Below are positions 28,139-35,757 of a DNA stretch of 35,757 nucleotides, in pieces. The notes under the pieces were generated by a model that searched no databases, was not told the DNA's origin, and saw nothing but the letters and a program-made list of their open reading frames with translations. Numbering within the stretch: the first letter of the stretch is position 1; each line of letters starts with the position of its first letter. A program made the position numbers and the translations under genes. Location of the stretch: positions 1 through 35,757 of the forward strand of contig NZ_CALWFZ010000023.1 of NCBI RefSeq assembly GCF_944377805.1, read 5' to 3'. Origin of the DNA: an uncultured Mediterraneibacter sp. Its GTDB lineage: Bacteria; Bacillota; Clostridia; Lachnospirales; Lachnospiraceae.

Positions 28139-28840
28139 ATGGGGATATATCAGACTACAGAAGGTGGAAACAACTGGCGGAGACGGAAGAGAAAGAAATC
28201 AAACAGGGGCGTAATATTCCGGAACAGAAGATATACCATTGCGGGAATTATCGTTTTGGCTGTGCTGACGGTGGCGCTGATTATCAGATCGATTGTTCTG
28301 GGCAGTGGGTATCGGGTTGATGTGGATGCTTCGGAGCCCGCGATAGATGTCCGGCTCCTGGATGTGAATCCTTATTCAAGGCCCGGAATACAGAGCAATG
28401 GAATCACAGGCGTGGTGATTCACTATACTGCGAATCCGGGGAGCACGGCGCAGGAAAACAGAGACTATTTTAACGGGCTTCAGTATTCCCATGAGACGTC
28501 GGCGAGCAGTAATTTTGTTGTGGGGTTAGACGGTGAGATTATTCAATGTGTTCCCACATGGGAGGTAGCCTATGCGTCTAATGACAGGAACTATGACACT
28601 GTATCGATCGAAGCCTGCCATCCCGGCGAGGACGGCAAGTTTACCCGGGAAACATATGAGTCCCTTGTACAGCTTACGGCCTGGCTCTGCGCGAAATTTG
28701 ATCTGACCGAGGAGGATGTGATCCGACACTATGACATAACCGGGAAAGACTGTCCGAAGTATTTCGTCGAGAACGAAGGCGCGTGGCAGACATTTAAAGA
28801 AGATGTAAAAGGCGCCCTTGAAAGGTCGCAGAAAGAGTAG
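28139..28840 (+). CDS. membrane-anchored N-acetylmuramoyl-L-alanine amidase (Amidase_2)
   Basis: The predicted role is cleavage of the amide bond between N-acetylmuramic acid and L-alanine in peptidoglycan. The 233-residue protein has a basic N-terminus (RRRKRKK), one membrane segment (about 32-50), then a PGRP/Amidase_2 domain. The expected zinc ligands are H95 (VIHYTAN), H197 and C205 (RHYDITGKDCP), all present; NFVVGLDGEIIQCVP is the typical core strand. With the anchor it should act outside the membrane, perhaps in sporulation or germination. The ATG at 28139 lacks a good ribosome-binding site; the frame has a stop at 28127-28129, so no earlier start is possible. No promoter is convincing in 28031-28138. 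Confidence 0.88.
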   Translation: MGIYQTTEGGNNWRRRKRKKSNRGVIFRNRRYTIAGIIVLAVLTVALIIRSIVLGSGYRVDVDASEPAIDVRLLDVNPYSRPGIQSNGITGVVIHYTANPGSTAQENRDYFNGLQYSHETSASSNFVVGLDGEIIQCVPTWEVAYASNDRNYDTVSIEACHPGEDGKFTRETYESLVQLTAWLCAKFDLTEEDVIRHYDITGKDCPKYFVENEGAWQTFKEDVKGALERSQKE

Positions 28841-28872
28841 AGAAGGCGTGTGAGAAGGGGGGATTTTCATTC

Positions 28873-28901
28873 TTGCTATCATAAGTAAAAGTTGATATAA
28901 T
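28873..28901 (+). promoter_or_regulatory. sigma-A promoter of the aroK-yqeG-efp genes
   Basis: TTGCTA (28873-28878), 17 bases, perfect TATAAT (28896-28901). It leaves a leader of about 70 bases. Confidence 0.68.
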
Positions 28902-28979
28902 ATGATGGTTAGATTTGGCGGGATAAGATGAGAGAAACGCCGGGGCGTATACAGGTTCCGCCAGATGTGGAGGATGAAG

Positions 28980-29762
28980 ATGAACGATTTGGAAATGTAC
29001 CGTGAGCAGCTGGCTTTGTGCGATGACAAGATCATAGATGCGCTGGCTGAGAGAAACAGCATCATTGAGAAGATCATGGCATACAAGGAAACATACGGAA
29101 TGCCGATTCTGCAGCCTGCCCAGGAGGAGAAGCAGCAGAAAAGGCTGGATGAAAAGCTGGAGAATAACAAATACCGGGAAGAGATACAGAATGTGTTCCG
29201 CAGCATACAAAAAAACAGCAAACGTATCCAGGCGAGGAAACTTTTTTCATACAATATCGTTTTAATCGGATTTATGGGAGCGGGGAAGTCCACGATTTCC
29301 GACTATCTGAGCACTGTATTTGATATGAAGTTAGTGGAGATGGATCAGGAAATTTCGGAACGTGAACAGATGAGCATTCCTGATATTTTTGCCACTTACG
29401 GGGAAGAATATTTCCGTAATCTTGAGACGAATCTTTTAAGAGAACTCCAGACAGGGAAAAACTGTATTATATCCTGCGGCGGAGGAGTTGCGCTGCGGGA
29501 GCAGAATGTAGTGGAGATGAAGAAAAACGGGAGGGTGGTTCTTCTCACAGCAAGCCCCGAGACGATTTATGAGCGCGTAAAAGACAGTAATGACAGGCCG
29601 CTTTTAAAAGACAATAACAATGTGGAGTACATAGCGGAACTGATGGAGAAGCGCAGAGAAAAGTATGAGGCTGCCGCAGATGTTGTTATCCGGACAGATA
29701 ATAAGACGGTCCTTCAGATCTGCGAAGAGCTTATTACAAAATTGACGGAGTTGGATAAATAG
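28980..29762 (+). CDS. aroK: chorismate mutase-shikimate kinase fusion
   Basis: The 260-residue protein joins two aromatic-pathway enzymes. Residues 1-85 form an AroQ-type helical chorismate mutase (MYREQLALCDDKIIDALAERNSIIEKIMAYK). Residues about 90-260 form shikimate kinase with P-loop GFMGAGKST (97-105), EMDQEISE, FRNLE, SCGGGVAL and the lid NDRPLLK, all intact. In the mutase half the region after the catalytic lysine reads PILQPAQEEKQ, so the usual aspartate and arginine (D48 and R51 of E. coli CM) appear to be replaced by glutamines, while the glutamate remains. I chose ATG at 28980 behind GGAGG; ATG at 28965 would add five residues. yqeG starts one base after the stop. Confidence 0.9.
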   Translation: MNDLEMYREQLALCDDKIIDALAERNSIIEKIMAYKETYGMPILQPAQEEKQQKRLDEKLENNKYREEIQNVFRSIQKNSKRIQARKLFSYNIVLIGFMGAGKSTISDYLSTVFDMKLVEMDQEISEREQMSIPDIFATYGEEYFRNLETNLLRELQTGKNCIISCGGGVALREQNVVEMKKNGRVVLLTASPETIYERVKDSNDRPLLKDNNNVEYIAELMEKRREKYEAAADVVIRTDNKTVLQICEELITKLTELDK

Positions 29763-29763
29763 A

Positions 29764-30273
29764 ATGTTTGAACGCTTTTTTCCGGATGAGTATGTGGCTT
29801 CCACATATGTTATTCCGTTTGAAAAATTGTATGAAGAGGGCTACAGAGGCGTAATGTTTGACATTGATAACACACTGGTGCCTCATGGCGCTCCGGCGGA
29901 CGAGCGCGCGATAAAACTGTTTGAAAGACTTGAAACGATTGGGTTTTCCACCTGTCTGCTCTCTAATAATCAAAAGCCGAGAGTGGAGATGTTCAACAGA
30001 GAGATCGGAACAAAGTATATCTGCAATGCCCACAAACCCTCTGTGAAGAACTATATCAGAGCGATGGAGATTATGGGAACAGTCAGAGGCAATACCATTT
30101 TCGTTGGAGACCAGCTGTTTACCGATGTCTGGGGCGCAAAACGGGCGGGAATACGCAGTATTCTTGTGAAGCCGATTCATCCGAAAGAAGAGATACAGAT
30201 TGTGCTTAAGCGTTACCTTGAGGGGATCGTGCTCTATTTCTATAAAAAAAGATTGAAAAAAAAGGGAAATTAG
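29764..30273 (+). CDS. yqeG: YqeG-family HAD (IIIA) phosphatase
   Basis: The 169-residue protein has HAD motif I FDIDNTLV (D33, D35), motif II in LLSNNQ, a motif III lysine (AHKPS) and motif IV GDQLFTDVWGAKRAG. This matches the YqeG group of Firmicutes, whose genes often sit with yqeH and aroE; the physiological substrate is not established. Translation starts one base after the aroK stop, with GGAG inside the end of aroK, so it is coupled. The C-terminal tail is very basic (KKRLKKKGN). Confidence 0.93.
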   Translation: MFERFFPDEYVASTYVIPFEKLYEEGYRGVMFDIDNTLVPHGAPADERAIKLFERLETIGFSTCLLSNNQKPRVEMFNREIGTKYICNAHKPSVKNYIRAMEIMGTVRGNTIFVGDQLFTDVWGAKRAGIRSILVKPIHPKEEIQIVLKRYLEGIVLYFYKKRLKKKGN

Positions 30274-30329
30274 TATAGAATTAGTAAATGGAGTGCCGGT
30301 AAGGCGCGCAAATCGAAGGAGGAAGATAA

Positions 30330-30887
30330 ATGGTCGCAGCAGGAGATTTTAAGAATGGCATTACCGTTGAGATTGACGGGAATATTTATCAGATTTTGGA
30401 ATTTCAGCACGTAAAACCGGGAAAGGGAGCAGCGTTCGTAAGGACAAAGCTGAAAAATATCATAAGCGGCGGTGTTGTTGAGAAGACATTCCGCCCGACA
30501 GAGAAGTTTGAGAACGCGCATATTGACCGTAAAGAAATGCAGTATCTCTATAAAGACGGTGATCTCTATAACTTTATGGATGTGGAGACGTATGACCAGA
30601 TCACGCTTGACGCGGAAGTTGTAGGAGATGCGCTGAAATTTGTAAAAGAGAATGAAAACGTTAAGATTTGTTCTCACAAAGGAAATGTATTCTCTGTAGA
30701 GCCTCCGCTGTTTGTAGAGCTGGCGATCACGGAGACGGAGCCGGGATTTAAAGGGGACACGGCTCAGGGAGCGACGAAGCCGGCTACTGTTGAGACGGGC
30801 GCTGTCGTTAATGTACCTCTGTTCTGCGAGACGGGCGATGTACTGAAGATCGATACGCGTACAGGAGAGTATCTGTCCAGAGTATAA
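30330..30887 (+). CDS. efp: elongation factor P
   Basis: EF-P relieves ribosome stalling at polyproline sequences. The 185-residue length and three beta-barrel domains are standard. The tip loop reads KPGKG with the modifiable lysine K32, as in Bacillus-type EF-P where lysine carries 5-aminopentanol; no epmA or epmB type gene is nearby. The family C-terminal signature is [17 protein letters not shown]. The start is ATG after a strong GGAGGAAG. It lies 57 bases after yqeG and ends in a terminator. Confidence 0.97.
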   Translation: MVAAGDFKNGITVEIDGNIYQILEFQHVKPGKGAAFVRTKLKNIISGGVVEKTFRPTEKFENAHIDRKEMQYLYKDGDLYNFMDVETYDQITLDAEVVGDALKFVKENENVKICSHKGNVFSVEPPLFVELAITETEPGFKGDTAQGATKPATVETGAVVNVPLFCETGDVLKIDTRTGEYLSRV

Positions 30888-30908
30888 TTTGACAATTGAC
30901 GAAGGCGG

Positions 30909-30940
30909 GATGCACCTTTTATCAGGGTGCATCTTTTTTT
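30909..30940 (+). terminator. intrinsic terminator after efp
   Basis: GATGCACC (30909-30916) pairs with GGTGCATC (30926-30933) and is followed by a run of T residues. The second repeat copy begins directly after it. Confidence 0.9.
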
Positions 30941-30941
30941 T

Positions 30942-30990
30942 GTGACGGCGACCGCTTACGATCCCGGAACGTACCCTTTGGCACTTCCGG
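30942..30990 (+). repeat. 49-bp stem-loop repeat, copy 2
   Basis: This is the second copy of the element at 26266-26314. The hairpin is stronger here: CCCGGAA (30963-30969) pairs with TTCCGGG (30985-30991), GT (30971-30972) with AC (30983-30984), and CC (30974-30975) with GG (30980-30981), loop CTTT. Differences from copy 1 keep or improve pairing. Like copy 1 it follows a terminator T-run and lies upstream of another promoter. A second dyad, GAGAAATTTCTC (31010-31021), follows. Confidence 0.65.
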
Positions 30991-31046
30991 GAATCTTCTG
31001 TGAAATAGGGAGAAATTTCTCTCATCTTTTTGTGAAATATTCCGAA

Positions 31047-31075
31047 TTGCTTTTTCTGGCCATCCCGACTATAAT
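31047..31075 (+). promoter_or_regulatory. sigma-A promoter of the DUF5688-adhesin operon
   Basis: TTGCTT (31047-31052), 17 bases, perfect TATAAT (31070-31075). This leaves a leader of about 100 AT-rich bases before the DUF5688 start. Confidence 0.68.
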
Positions 31076-31181
31076 CAAGATCACATAATATTGTTCAACT
31101 ATTTTTATCTAATTCAATGGTACATTTCGTACCGGATTTCTCATTTAATTTATGATGGACCGCGTTTCAGAAAGGAGAAAG

Positions 31182-32135
31182 ATGGATTACAGACAATTTG
31201 TATGCGCGGTAGAGAAACAGATGAATAAGAAAATGACAGGGGGCGTTAAGACCGGATTACATACGGCTGTAAAGAATAATGGAAAAGAGCGCACGGGAGT
31301 GCTGATAGAAACTCCGGGCGTCAATATTTCTCCAACCATTTATCTGGAGGAGTACTATGAAAATTATCTGAACGGAGTGCCGGTGGAAAAGATCGTGGAA
31401 GAGATTATATCTTTCTACAGCGCTATTAAGCAGGAAAAGTCCTGGGATTATGAAAAAATTTTATGTTATGAAGGCGTGAAAGACCGGATTGTGTTTAAAC
31501 TGATCAACGCAGAGCAAAACCGGAAATTTTTAAGTACGGTTCCCCACATGGGTTTTTTAGATTTGGCCATTGTATTTTATGTACTTCTGGAAGTTACAAA
31601 GGAGGGAACGGCAGCTATGACAGTCAGCCTGAGTCATATGGAACAGTGGCAGGTCGGGACTGATATGTTGTGGGAAGATGCGCTGAACAATGTGAAGAGA
31701 CTGCTTCCGGCAGAGTTTTTCACGATGAATTACGCTCTGAAAGAAATTCTGAAGAAAAGCACAGTTCAGGATAATACAAGTGCTTCGGAAAACCTTCTTC
31801 TCGGAAATGTGCGCGACAGAGACGGTATGTATGTACTGACAAACCATATCAGAAACTATGGCGCGTCATGTATCGCTTACCCGCATCTTCTTGAAATGAT
31901 CGGAAATATTCTGGAGGCAGATTTCTATGTGCTTCCGAGCAGTGTACATGAGGTGGTTATTACCCCGCGTCACAGGGAGATCAGTTGTGAAGAACTGGAC
32001 GAGATGGTAAAAGATATTAATGAGACGCAGGTAGAACCAGAAGAGGTCCTGAGCAATCATGCGTATCTCTACGAGCGCGGCAGCGGCAGGCTTCGGATCG
32101 GAACTGAGCGTGAGCCGGGGAGGATGATGGGATGA
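31182..32135 (+). CDS. DUF5688-family protein
   Basis: The 317-residue soluble protein matches the DUF5688 type found in many Lachnospiraceae: an N-terminal helical part (MDYRQFVCAVEKQMNKKM), a middle with YLEEYYENYLNGVPVEKIVEEIISFY, and a C-terminal domain with MLWEDALNN and FYVLPSSVHEVVI. No catalytic motif, signal peptide or membrane segment is visible, and the function is unknown. I chose ATG at 31182 behind AAAGGAG; an ATG at 31152 adds ten unlikely residues. Its stop overlaps the start of the adhesin gene (ATGA), so the two are coupled in translation. Confidence 0.82.
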   Translation: MDYRQFVCAVEKQMNKKMTGGVKTGLHTAVKNNGKERTGVLIETPGVNISPTIYLEEYYENYLNGVPVEKIVEEIISFYSAIKQEKSWDYEKILCYEGVKDRIVFKLINAEQNRKFLSTVPHMGFLDLAIVFYVLLEVTKEGTAAMTVSLSHMEQWQVGTDMLWEDALNNVKRLLPAEFFTMNYALKEILKKSTVQDNTSASENLLLGNVRDRDGMYVLTNHIRNYGASCIAYPHLLEMIGNILEADFYVLPSSVHEVVITPRHREISCEELDEMVKDINETQVEPEEVLSNHAYLYERGSGRLRIGTEREPGRMMG

Positions 32136-35100
32136 AATGGTTATGGAATCAGAAGATCATTCTGACGGCTTTTATCCTGACACTTACTGTTCTGATCGTA
32201 AGCGGGGCCAGAGTACATGCGGATAATGAAGCCGGCAGTGATACAGGCGAGATCATAGTGCGTGTTCACGGAGACGGACAGGTGAAGCTGACAGACGCAC
32301 AGGGGAAAGAATATGTAGTAGGCACTGAAGAAATGGCTGTAAATGTTCCGGCTCATTCTTACATCAGGCTGGATGCGACATCACAGGAGAAGGAGACGAT
32401 TGCCATTGCTGTCACAACGAAAGACGGTATAGAACTGGAACCGGAGAGCGTGGAAAATACGGTGTCCTACGCAAGAGAAATTACTGTGTCTGAGGTGACG
32501 AAAGTTGTGGACGTTACATTTGGAAAGACGGTGAAAAAGCAGGCAAGGACAGCGGCGGGCGCAGCACGGGGGAGTGAACAGTTTCCGGAAGCAGGAGACC
32601 GGTTCTCAGGCGCGTGTACGGTTTATGATGTGGACGGAGGAAACGGACATACAGTGCATGGCGTTACTCTCAACGGATTCAGCGGCATTCTTTCAGGTGA
32701 CGGGAATGCTGAGGTTGATTGCTCCCAGCATGGCGCCGCGGCGCCGGTTGAGGGAATGAAATACAACTATACTTACACAGTGCTCTCGGTAGATAAGTCA
32801 TCGGGAACGGTGCGGGGAAATATATTCGCAACGTCACAGACTCTGGCAGCCGTGGGAACTCCCGGGACAGACGGATATCAGCGGGGATATCAGTCTCTGT
32901 CAGGAATTTTCACGATTCACAGAGACTATAACGGCAGGATGAATCTGAAAAAAGTATGTGCCAATACACAGATCTCTCAGGGTAATGCCTGCTACAGTCT
33001 GACAGGAGCCCGGTATGGTGTCTATACGGACGCCCTGTGTACCGTTCAGGCGGCCACCCTGACGACTCAGGCGGACGGTGTGACCAATACAGTGGAACTT
33101 CCGGTAGGAAGATATTATATCAAAGAATTGGCCGCTCCTTCCGGCTATGCTCTGGACAGTATGGTATATACCGCGGATATTGCATCAGATCAGACCGTGT
33201 CTGTAACGGCAAAAGATCGGCCTCAGAATGCGCCGGTCAGCCTCGTGTTGTCAAAGAAAGATTCGGAAACAGGGGAATCTCTCCCTCAGGGAGCGGCAAC
33301 GCTTGAGGGCGCCGAATTTACAATACGGTATTATGACGGATTTTACGACAGTGATCCGGCAGAACAGGGGATCGATCCGGAGAGAAGCTGGATTATGAAG
33401 ACGGATCAGGAAGGAAAAGTCAGACTGAAGGACGAGTTAAAAATATCGGGCGATTCCTTTTATAAGAATTCCGCGGGGGTGAATACCCTGCCTCTTGGCA
33501 CGGTGACGATCAGGGAGACAAAAGCAGCGGAGGGATATCTGATTAACGATACGGTTTATGTAAGGCAAATCACTTCCTCCGGGAATACCGAGACTGTCCA
33601 TACTTATCAGGATGTAATTGTTCCGGAAAAAGTAGTGCGTGGAGATCTCAGACTCGTCAAATTTAAAGGGGATCTCGAAGAGGAAAACGATCAGAAGATA
33701 CCGCTCAAAGGGATTGTGTTTGAGATCACATCAAAGACGACGGGTGAGACTGTGGAGATTGTGACAGATGAGAACGGATATGCTTCTACCGAACAGATCG
33801 GGCATGAACGCGGAGGACTTGTATATGATACCTATATTGTCCATGAGAAGAACACGCCTGACGGGTTGATACAGGTGAGAGATTTTGAGATTGCGATCTC
33901 TGAAGAAGGGCAGACGTTATACTATATTCTGGAAGATAAAGTATTGACGACTCCGGTGCGGCTTGTAAAGACAGACAGTACTTCGGGCAAAACGATCCCT
34001 GCGGAAAATATAAAATTCCGATTGCTGGATCAGGAGAAAAATATTATTAAAATGACGACGTATTATCCGAAAAAGGAAGAACATGAGATTTTTCAGACAG
34101 ATGCAGACGGGAGATTTATCCTGCCGGACAGACTTCCTGCCGGAGAATATTATTTCCGGGAAATTGAGGCGCCCTGTGGATACCTGCTGGAAAGAGAGGA
34201 TATTAAGTTTATCATCAAAGAGAATCACGACTGGGATAACCCGCTGGAAGTTTCCTTTCCAAACCGGCCGGCGATGGGGCGTCTCCATGTGACAAAGACA
34301 GACACAGAGACGGGGAAACTTCTGCCGGGGGCAGAATTTACGGTGACAGCTATAGGCGATGTGATTACTCCGGATGGTACGCTTCGGGCAAAAGACGGAG
34401 AAGTGGTTGCCACAATTGTTACGGATCAGAGAGGGGAGGCGCAGACAGAAGATCTGTTTCTCGGGAAGTATCGGGTCGCAGAGAGCGCACAGCCATCGGG
34501 ATATGTAAAACCCGATAAGACATGGGAGGTGGAGCTTGCCTACAAAGACCAGTATACAGAGGTTGTTCTGGAGCAGCTCGAGATAGAGAATACACCTTCG
34601 GAGATTGTGATCGATAAGATAGAAACAGGATCAGACAGACATCTTCCGGGAGTGATATTTGAAGTGTGGAATAAAGCTGCGGAGGAGGCGGACGGAGCAG
34701 AGAATGCTGCTTTGGATGTGATTGATCCGGAAATGGGGACCAGGGAAACCGTTGTTACCGGAGCTGACGGAACCGTTACTCTCAAATACCTGACACCCGG
34801 AACATACTGTATTCGGGAAATCGAAACGATACCGGGATATGTGCCGGATCATACGATTTATGAGTTTACTGTGGATGAGGACGGAAAAACAGTGGGGAAT
34901 GAAACGGGATTTATTACTGTCGAAAATGACGCCACTGTCATAACCGGAACAAGTGTACACAATATAGCGACAGATGACCGGCACGCAGCCCCCGGACTTG
35001 TGGAAGCGGTGGATACGGTGAGTATAGAGAATCTTCGTCCCGGAGCGACCTATCAGATAAAAGGAGTTCTGGTCAATCAGAAGACAGGAGAGCCGTTGTG

Positions 35101-35473
35101 GGAGAGAAGCGATAAAGAGAGAACGGTATTGATGTCAGAGGTGGAATTTACAGCTGACGCTCCGGTGATGGACGTTGAAGTGCGGTTTTCCTTTAACGCC
35201 GCTGAACTGGAAGGCTGGACGATCTCGGTGTTTGAGTATTTATATCAAGACGGTGTGGAAATCAGCAGTCACACGGATCTGGATGACGACAGGCAGCAGC
35301 TTCATATAAGGAATGCCGATATACCTGAACAGAAGAATGACGGGAAGAGAGCGCCCCGGACAGGAGACTTTGATCATCCTCTGGCTGCAGCGGCATGCTG
35401 TGTTTTTTTTGGAAGCGCGGCGCTTGGGCTTGCTGCCTGCAGAAGAAAGAGGGGAAAAAGGAGTGAGGCGTGA
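32132..35473 (+). CDS. wall-anchored SpaA/VaFE-repeat surface protein
   Basis: This 1113-residue protein has a signal peptide (about 1-30, cleavage after VHA), an N-terminal domain with C197 in DCSQHG that may form a thioester (inference), and about six SpaA/Cna-B-like domains between residues 270 and 920. Each has an N-terminal lysine (such as LVLSKKDSETGE, LHVTKTDTETGK, IVIDKIETGSD) and a glutamate motif (YYIKELAAPSGY, YYFREIEAPCGY, YCIREIETIPGY), as needed for Lys-Asn or Lys-Asp isopeptide bonds. A VaFE domain follows (about 930-1065; ISVFEYLYQ, HTDLDDDRQQLHI), which in relatives forms a Thr-Gln ester bond. The C-terminus is APRTG (1074-1078), a hydrophobic helix and RRKRGKR, a variant LPXTG sorting signal. 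No sortase gene is in the window. Confidence 0.9.
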   Translation: MKWLWNQKIILTAFILTLTVLIVSGARVHADNEAGSDTGEIIVRVHGDGQVKLTDAQGKEYVVGTEEMAVNVPAHSYIRLDATSQEKETIAIAVTTKDGIELEPESVENTVSYAREITVSEVTKVVDVTFGKTVKKQARTAAGAARGSEQFPEAGDRFSGACTVYDVDGGNGHTVHGVTLNGFSGILSGDGNAEVDCSQHGAAAPVEGMKYNYTYTVLSVDKSSGTVRGNIFATSQTLAAVGTPGTDGYQRGYQSLSGIFTIHRDYNGRMNLKKVCANTQISQGNACYSLTGARYGVYTDALCTVQAATLTTQADGVTNTVELPVGRYYIKELAAPSGYALDSMVYTADIASDQTVSVTAKDRPQNAPVSLVLSKKDSETGESLPQGAATLEGAEFTIRYYDGFYDSDPAEQGIDPERSWIMKTDQEGKVRLKDELKISGDSFYKNSAGVNTLPLGTVTIRETKAAEGYLINDTVYVRQITSSGNTETVHTYQDVIVPEKVVRGDLRLVKFKGDLEEENDQKIPLKGIVFEITSKTTGETVEIVTDENGYASTEQIGHERGGLVYDTYIVHEKNTPDGLIQVRDFEIAISEEGQTLYYILEDKVLTTPVRLVKTDSTSGKTIPAENIKFRLLDQEKNIIKMTTYYPKKEEHEIFQTDADGRFILPDRLPAGEYYFREIEAPCGYLLEREDIKFIIKENHDWDNPLEVSFPNRPAMGRLHVTKTDTETGKLLPGAEFTVTAIGDVITPDGTLRAKDGEVVATIVTDQRGEAQTEDLFLGKYRVAESAQPSGYVKPDKTWEVELAYKDQYTEVVLEQLEIENTPSEIVIDKIETGSDRHLPGVIFEVWNKAAEEADGAENAALDVIDPEMGTRETVVTGADGTVTLKYLTPGTYCIREIETIPGYVPDHTIYEFTVDEDGKTVGNETGFITVENDATVITGTSVHNIATDDRHAAPGLVEAVDTVSIENLRPGATYQIKGVLVNQKTGEPLWERSDKERTVLMSEVEFTADAPVMDVEVRFSFNAAELEGWTISVFEYLYQDGVEISSHTDLDDDRQQLHIRNADIPEQKNDGKRAPRTGDFDHPLAAAACCVFFGSAALGLAACRRKRGKRSEA

Positions 35474-35501
35474 GCGGGCAACACAAACGCTGATAAAAGA
35501 C

Positions 35502-35530
35502 TTTACTTTTTCGAAAAATTGTGCTAGGAT
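35502..35530 (+). promoter_or_regulatory. promoter of tRNA-Arg
   Basis: TTTACT (35502-35507), 17 bases, TAGGAT (35525-35530). The predicted start near 35537 places the whole hairpin at 35539-35573 at the 5' end of the precursor. Confidence 0.6.
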
Positions 35531-35538
35531 AGTTAAGG

Positions 35539-35573
35539 CCGTGAAGGGGAAGCGTCTGTTTCCCCTTTCACGG
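35539..35573 (+). other. precursor hairpin upstream of tRNA-Arg with a tRNA-mimicking loop
   Basis: CCGTGAAGGGGAA (35539-35551) pairs with TTCCCC (35560-35565) and TTCACGG (35567-35573), 13 bp with one bulged T at 35566. The loop GCGTCTGT (35552-35559) is identical to the first eight bases of tRNA-Arg (35582-35589). Confidence 0.7.
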
Positions 35574-35581
35574 TACAAAGC

Positions 35582-35653
35582 GCGTCTGTAGCTCAGTGGA
35601 TAGAGCAATGCCCTCCGGAGGCATGTGCGGCGGTTCGACTCCGCTCAGACGCT
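35582..35653 (+). tRNA. tRNA-Arg (anticodon CCG)
   Basis: The acceptor strands GCGTCTG (35582-35588) and CAGACGC (35646-35652) pair perfectly. The anticodon stem ATGCC/GGCAT closes the loop CTCCGGA with anticodon CCG, reading the CGG arginine codon. The T-arm has TTCGACT with one G-U pair. CCA is not encoded. Confidence 0.93.
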
Positions 35654-35656
35654 GAA

Positions 35657-35682
35657 AAAGGAACTGTTTTAACAGTTCCTTT
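35657..35682 (+). terminator. hairpin after tRNA-Arg
   Basis: AAAGGAACTGTT (35657-35668) is the exact reverse complement of AACAGTTCCTTT (35671-35682), with a two-base centre. The T-run is short, so it may be a processing or weak termination signal. Confidence 0.55.
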
Positions 35683-35699
35683 CAGACTGTAGACAAAGT

Positions 35700-35734
35700 T
35701 GGTGTTGGAGCCTAGCTCCAGCACCACTCTTTTT
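35700..35734 (+). terminator. strong intrinsic terminator
   Basis: TGGTGTTGGAGC (35700-35711) pairs with GCTCCAGCACCA (35715-35726) with one G-U pair and a CTA loop, then CTCTTTTT. It is the likely true end of the tRNA-Arg transcript. Confidence 0.85.
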
Positions 35735-35757
35735 GCCAAAATACAAACACCCATATT

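Noticed and set aside
28126-28320. Alternative GTG-started frame at the 5' end of the amidase gene
   Set aside because: It stops after 64 codons, while the overlapping frame gives a basic N-terminus, a membrane helix and a complete Amidase_2 domain.
35582-35757. Integration site of a mobile element at tRNA-Arg
   Set aside because: No integrase and no duplicated tRNA 3' end are seen within the window; the only duplicated part is the 5' octamer in the upstream hairpin loop.

Overview
The window looks like a core-chromosome segment of a spore-forming, anaerobic Lachnospiraceae-type Firmicute (Clostridia). The reasons are the purine-rich AGGAGG ribosome-binding sites, a sporulation sigma factor (SigK), CodY, a CIRCE-controlled groESL operon, an ATP-type PEP carboxykinase, the dprA-topA-codY neighbourhood, and a large SpaA/VaFE surface protein next to a DUF5688 gene. 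Genus-level assignment is inference. No phage, transposase, integrase or CRISPR array is visible.

Layout. 1-1243: possible tail of an upstream gene, an MscS channel, and tRNA-Thr(CGU), whose promoter lies across the mscS stop codon. 1297-4411: a thioesterase, a DUF362 ferredoxin-like protein and a sodium-coupled amino-acid transporter, closed by a terminator that also faces a convergent ABC operon. 4463-6032 (minus): a NitT/TauT-type permease and ATPase without a binding protein. 6115-14670: queH, then amino-acid biosynthesis genes (argH, asd, leuC, leuD, thrC) with an NhaC-type antiporter between leuD and thrC, and a small membrane protein. 14748-17115: pckA with a dyad at its predicted transcription start, then a decayed gene fragment carrying an in-frame TAG. 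17149-17778 (minus): sigK without a pro-sequence. 17897-24095: comM(yifB), dprA, topA, codY and a small conserved-looking gene. 24118-28030: groES, groEL and guaB. 28139-30940: a membrane-anchored amidase, a chorismate mutase-shikimate kinase fusion, a YqeG phosphatase and efp. 31047-35473: a DUF5688 protein coupled by an ATGA overlap to a 1113-residue wall-anchored protein. 35502-35734: tRNA-Arg(CCG), with an unusual upstream hairpin, and terminators.

Functionally the window joins amino-acid synthesis and nutrient sensing (asd and thrC for threonine, argH for arginine, leuCD for leucine or a related acid, CodY as the GTP/branched-chain amino-acid sensor) with DNA uptake and processing (comM, dprA, topA), chaperones, GTP synthesis (guaB) and sporulation. 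I saw a good CodY-box match only in front of codY itself.

The least explained signals are non-coding: a 49-bp stem-loop repeat present twice, each copy directly behind a terminator, with compensatory changes; a 5' hairpin before argH with tandem G-A mismatches; a hairpin before tRNA-Arg whose loop copies the tRNA's own 5' acceptor strand; and a CodY box placed in the codY promoter spacer. The DUF5688-adhesin pair is the best protein-level candidate for an undescribed system.
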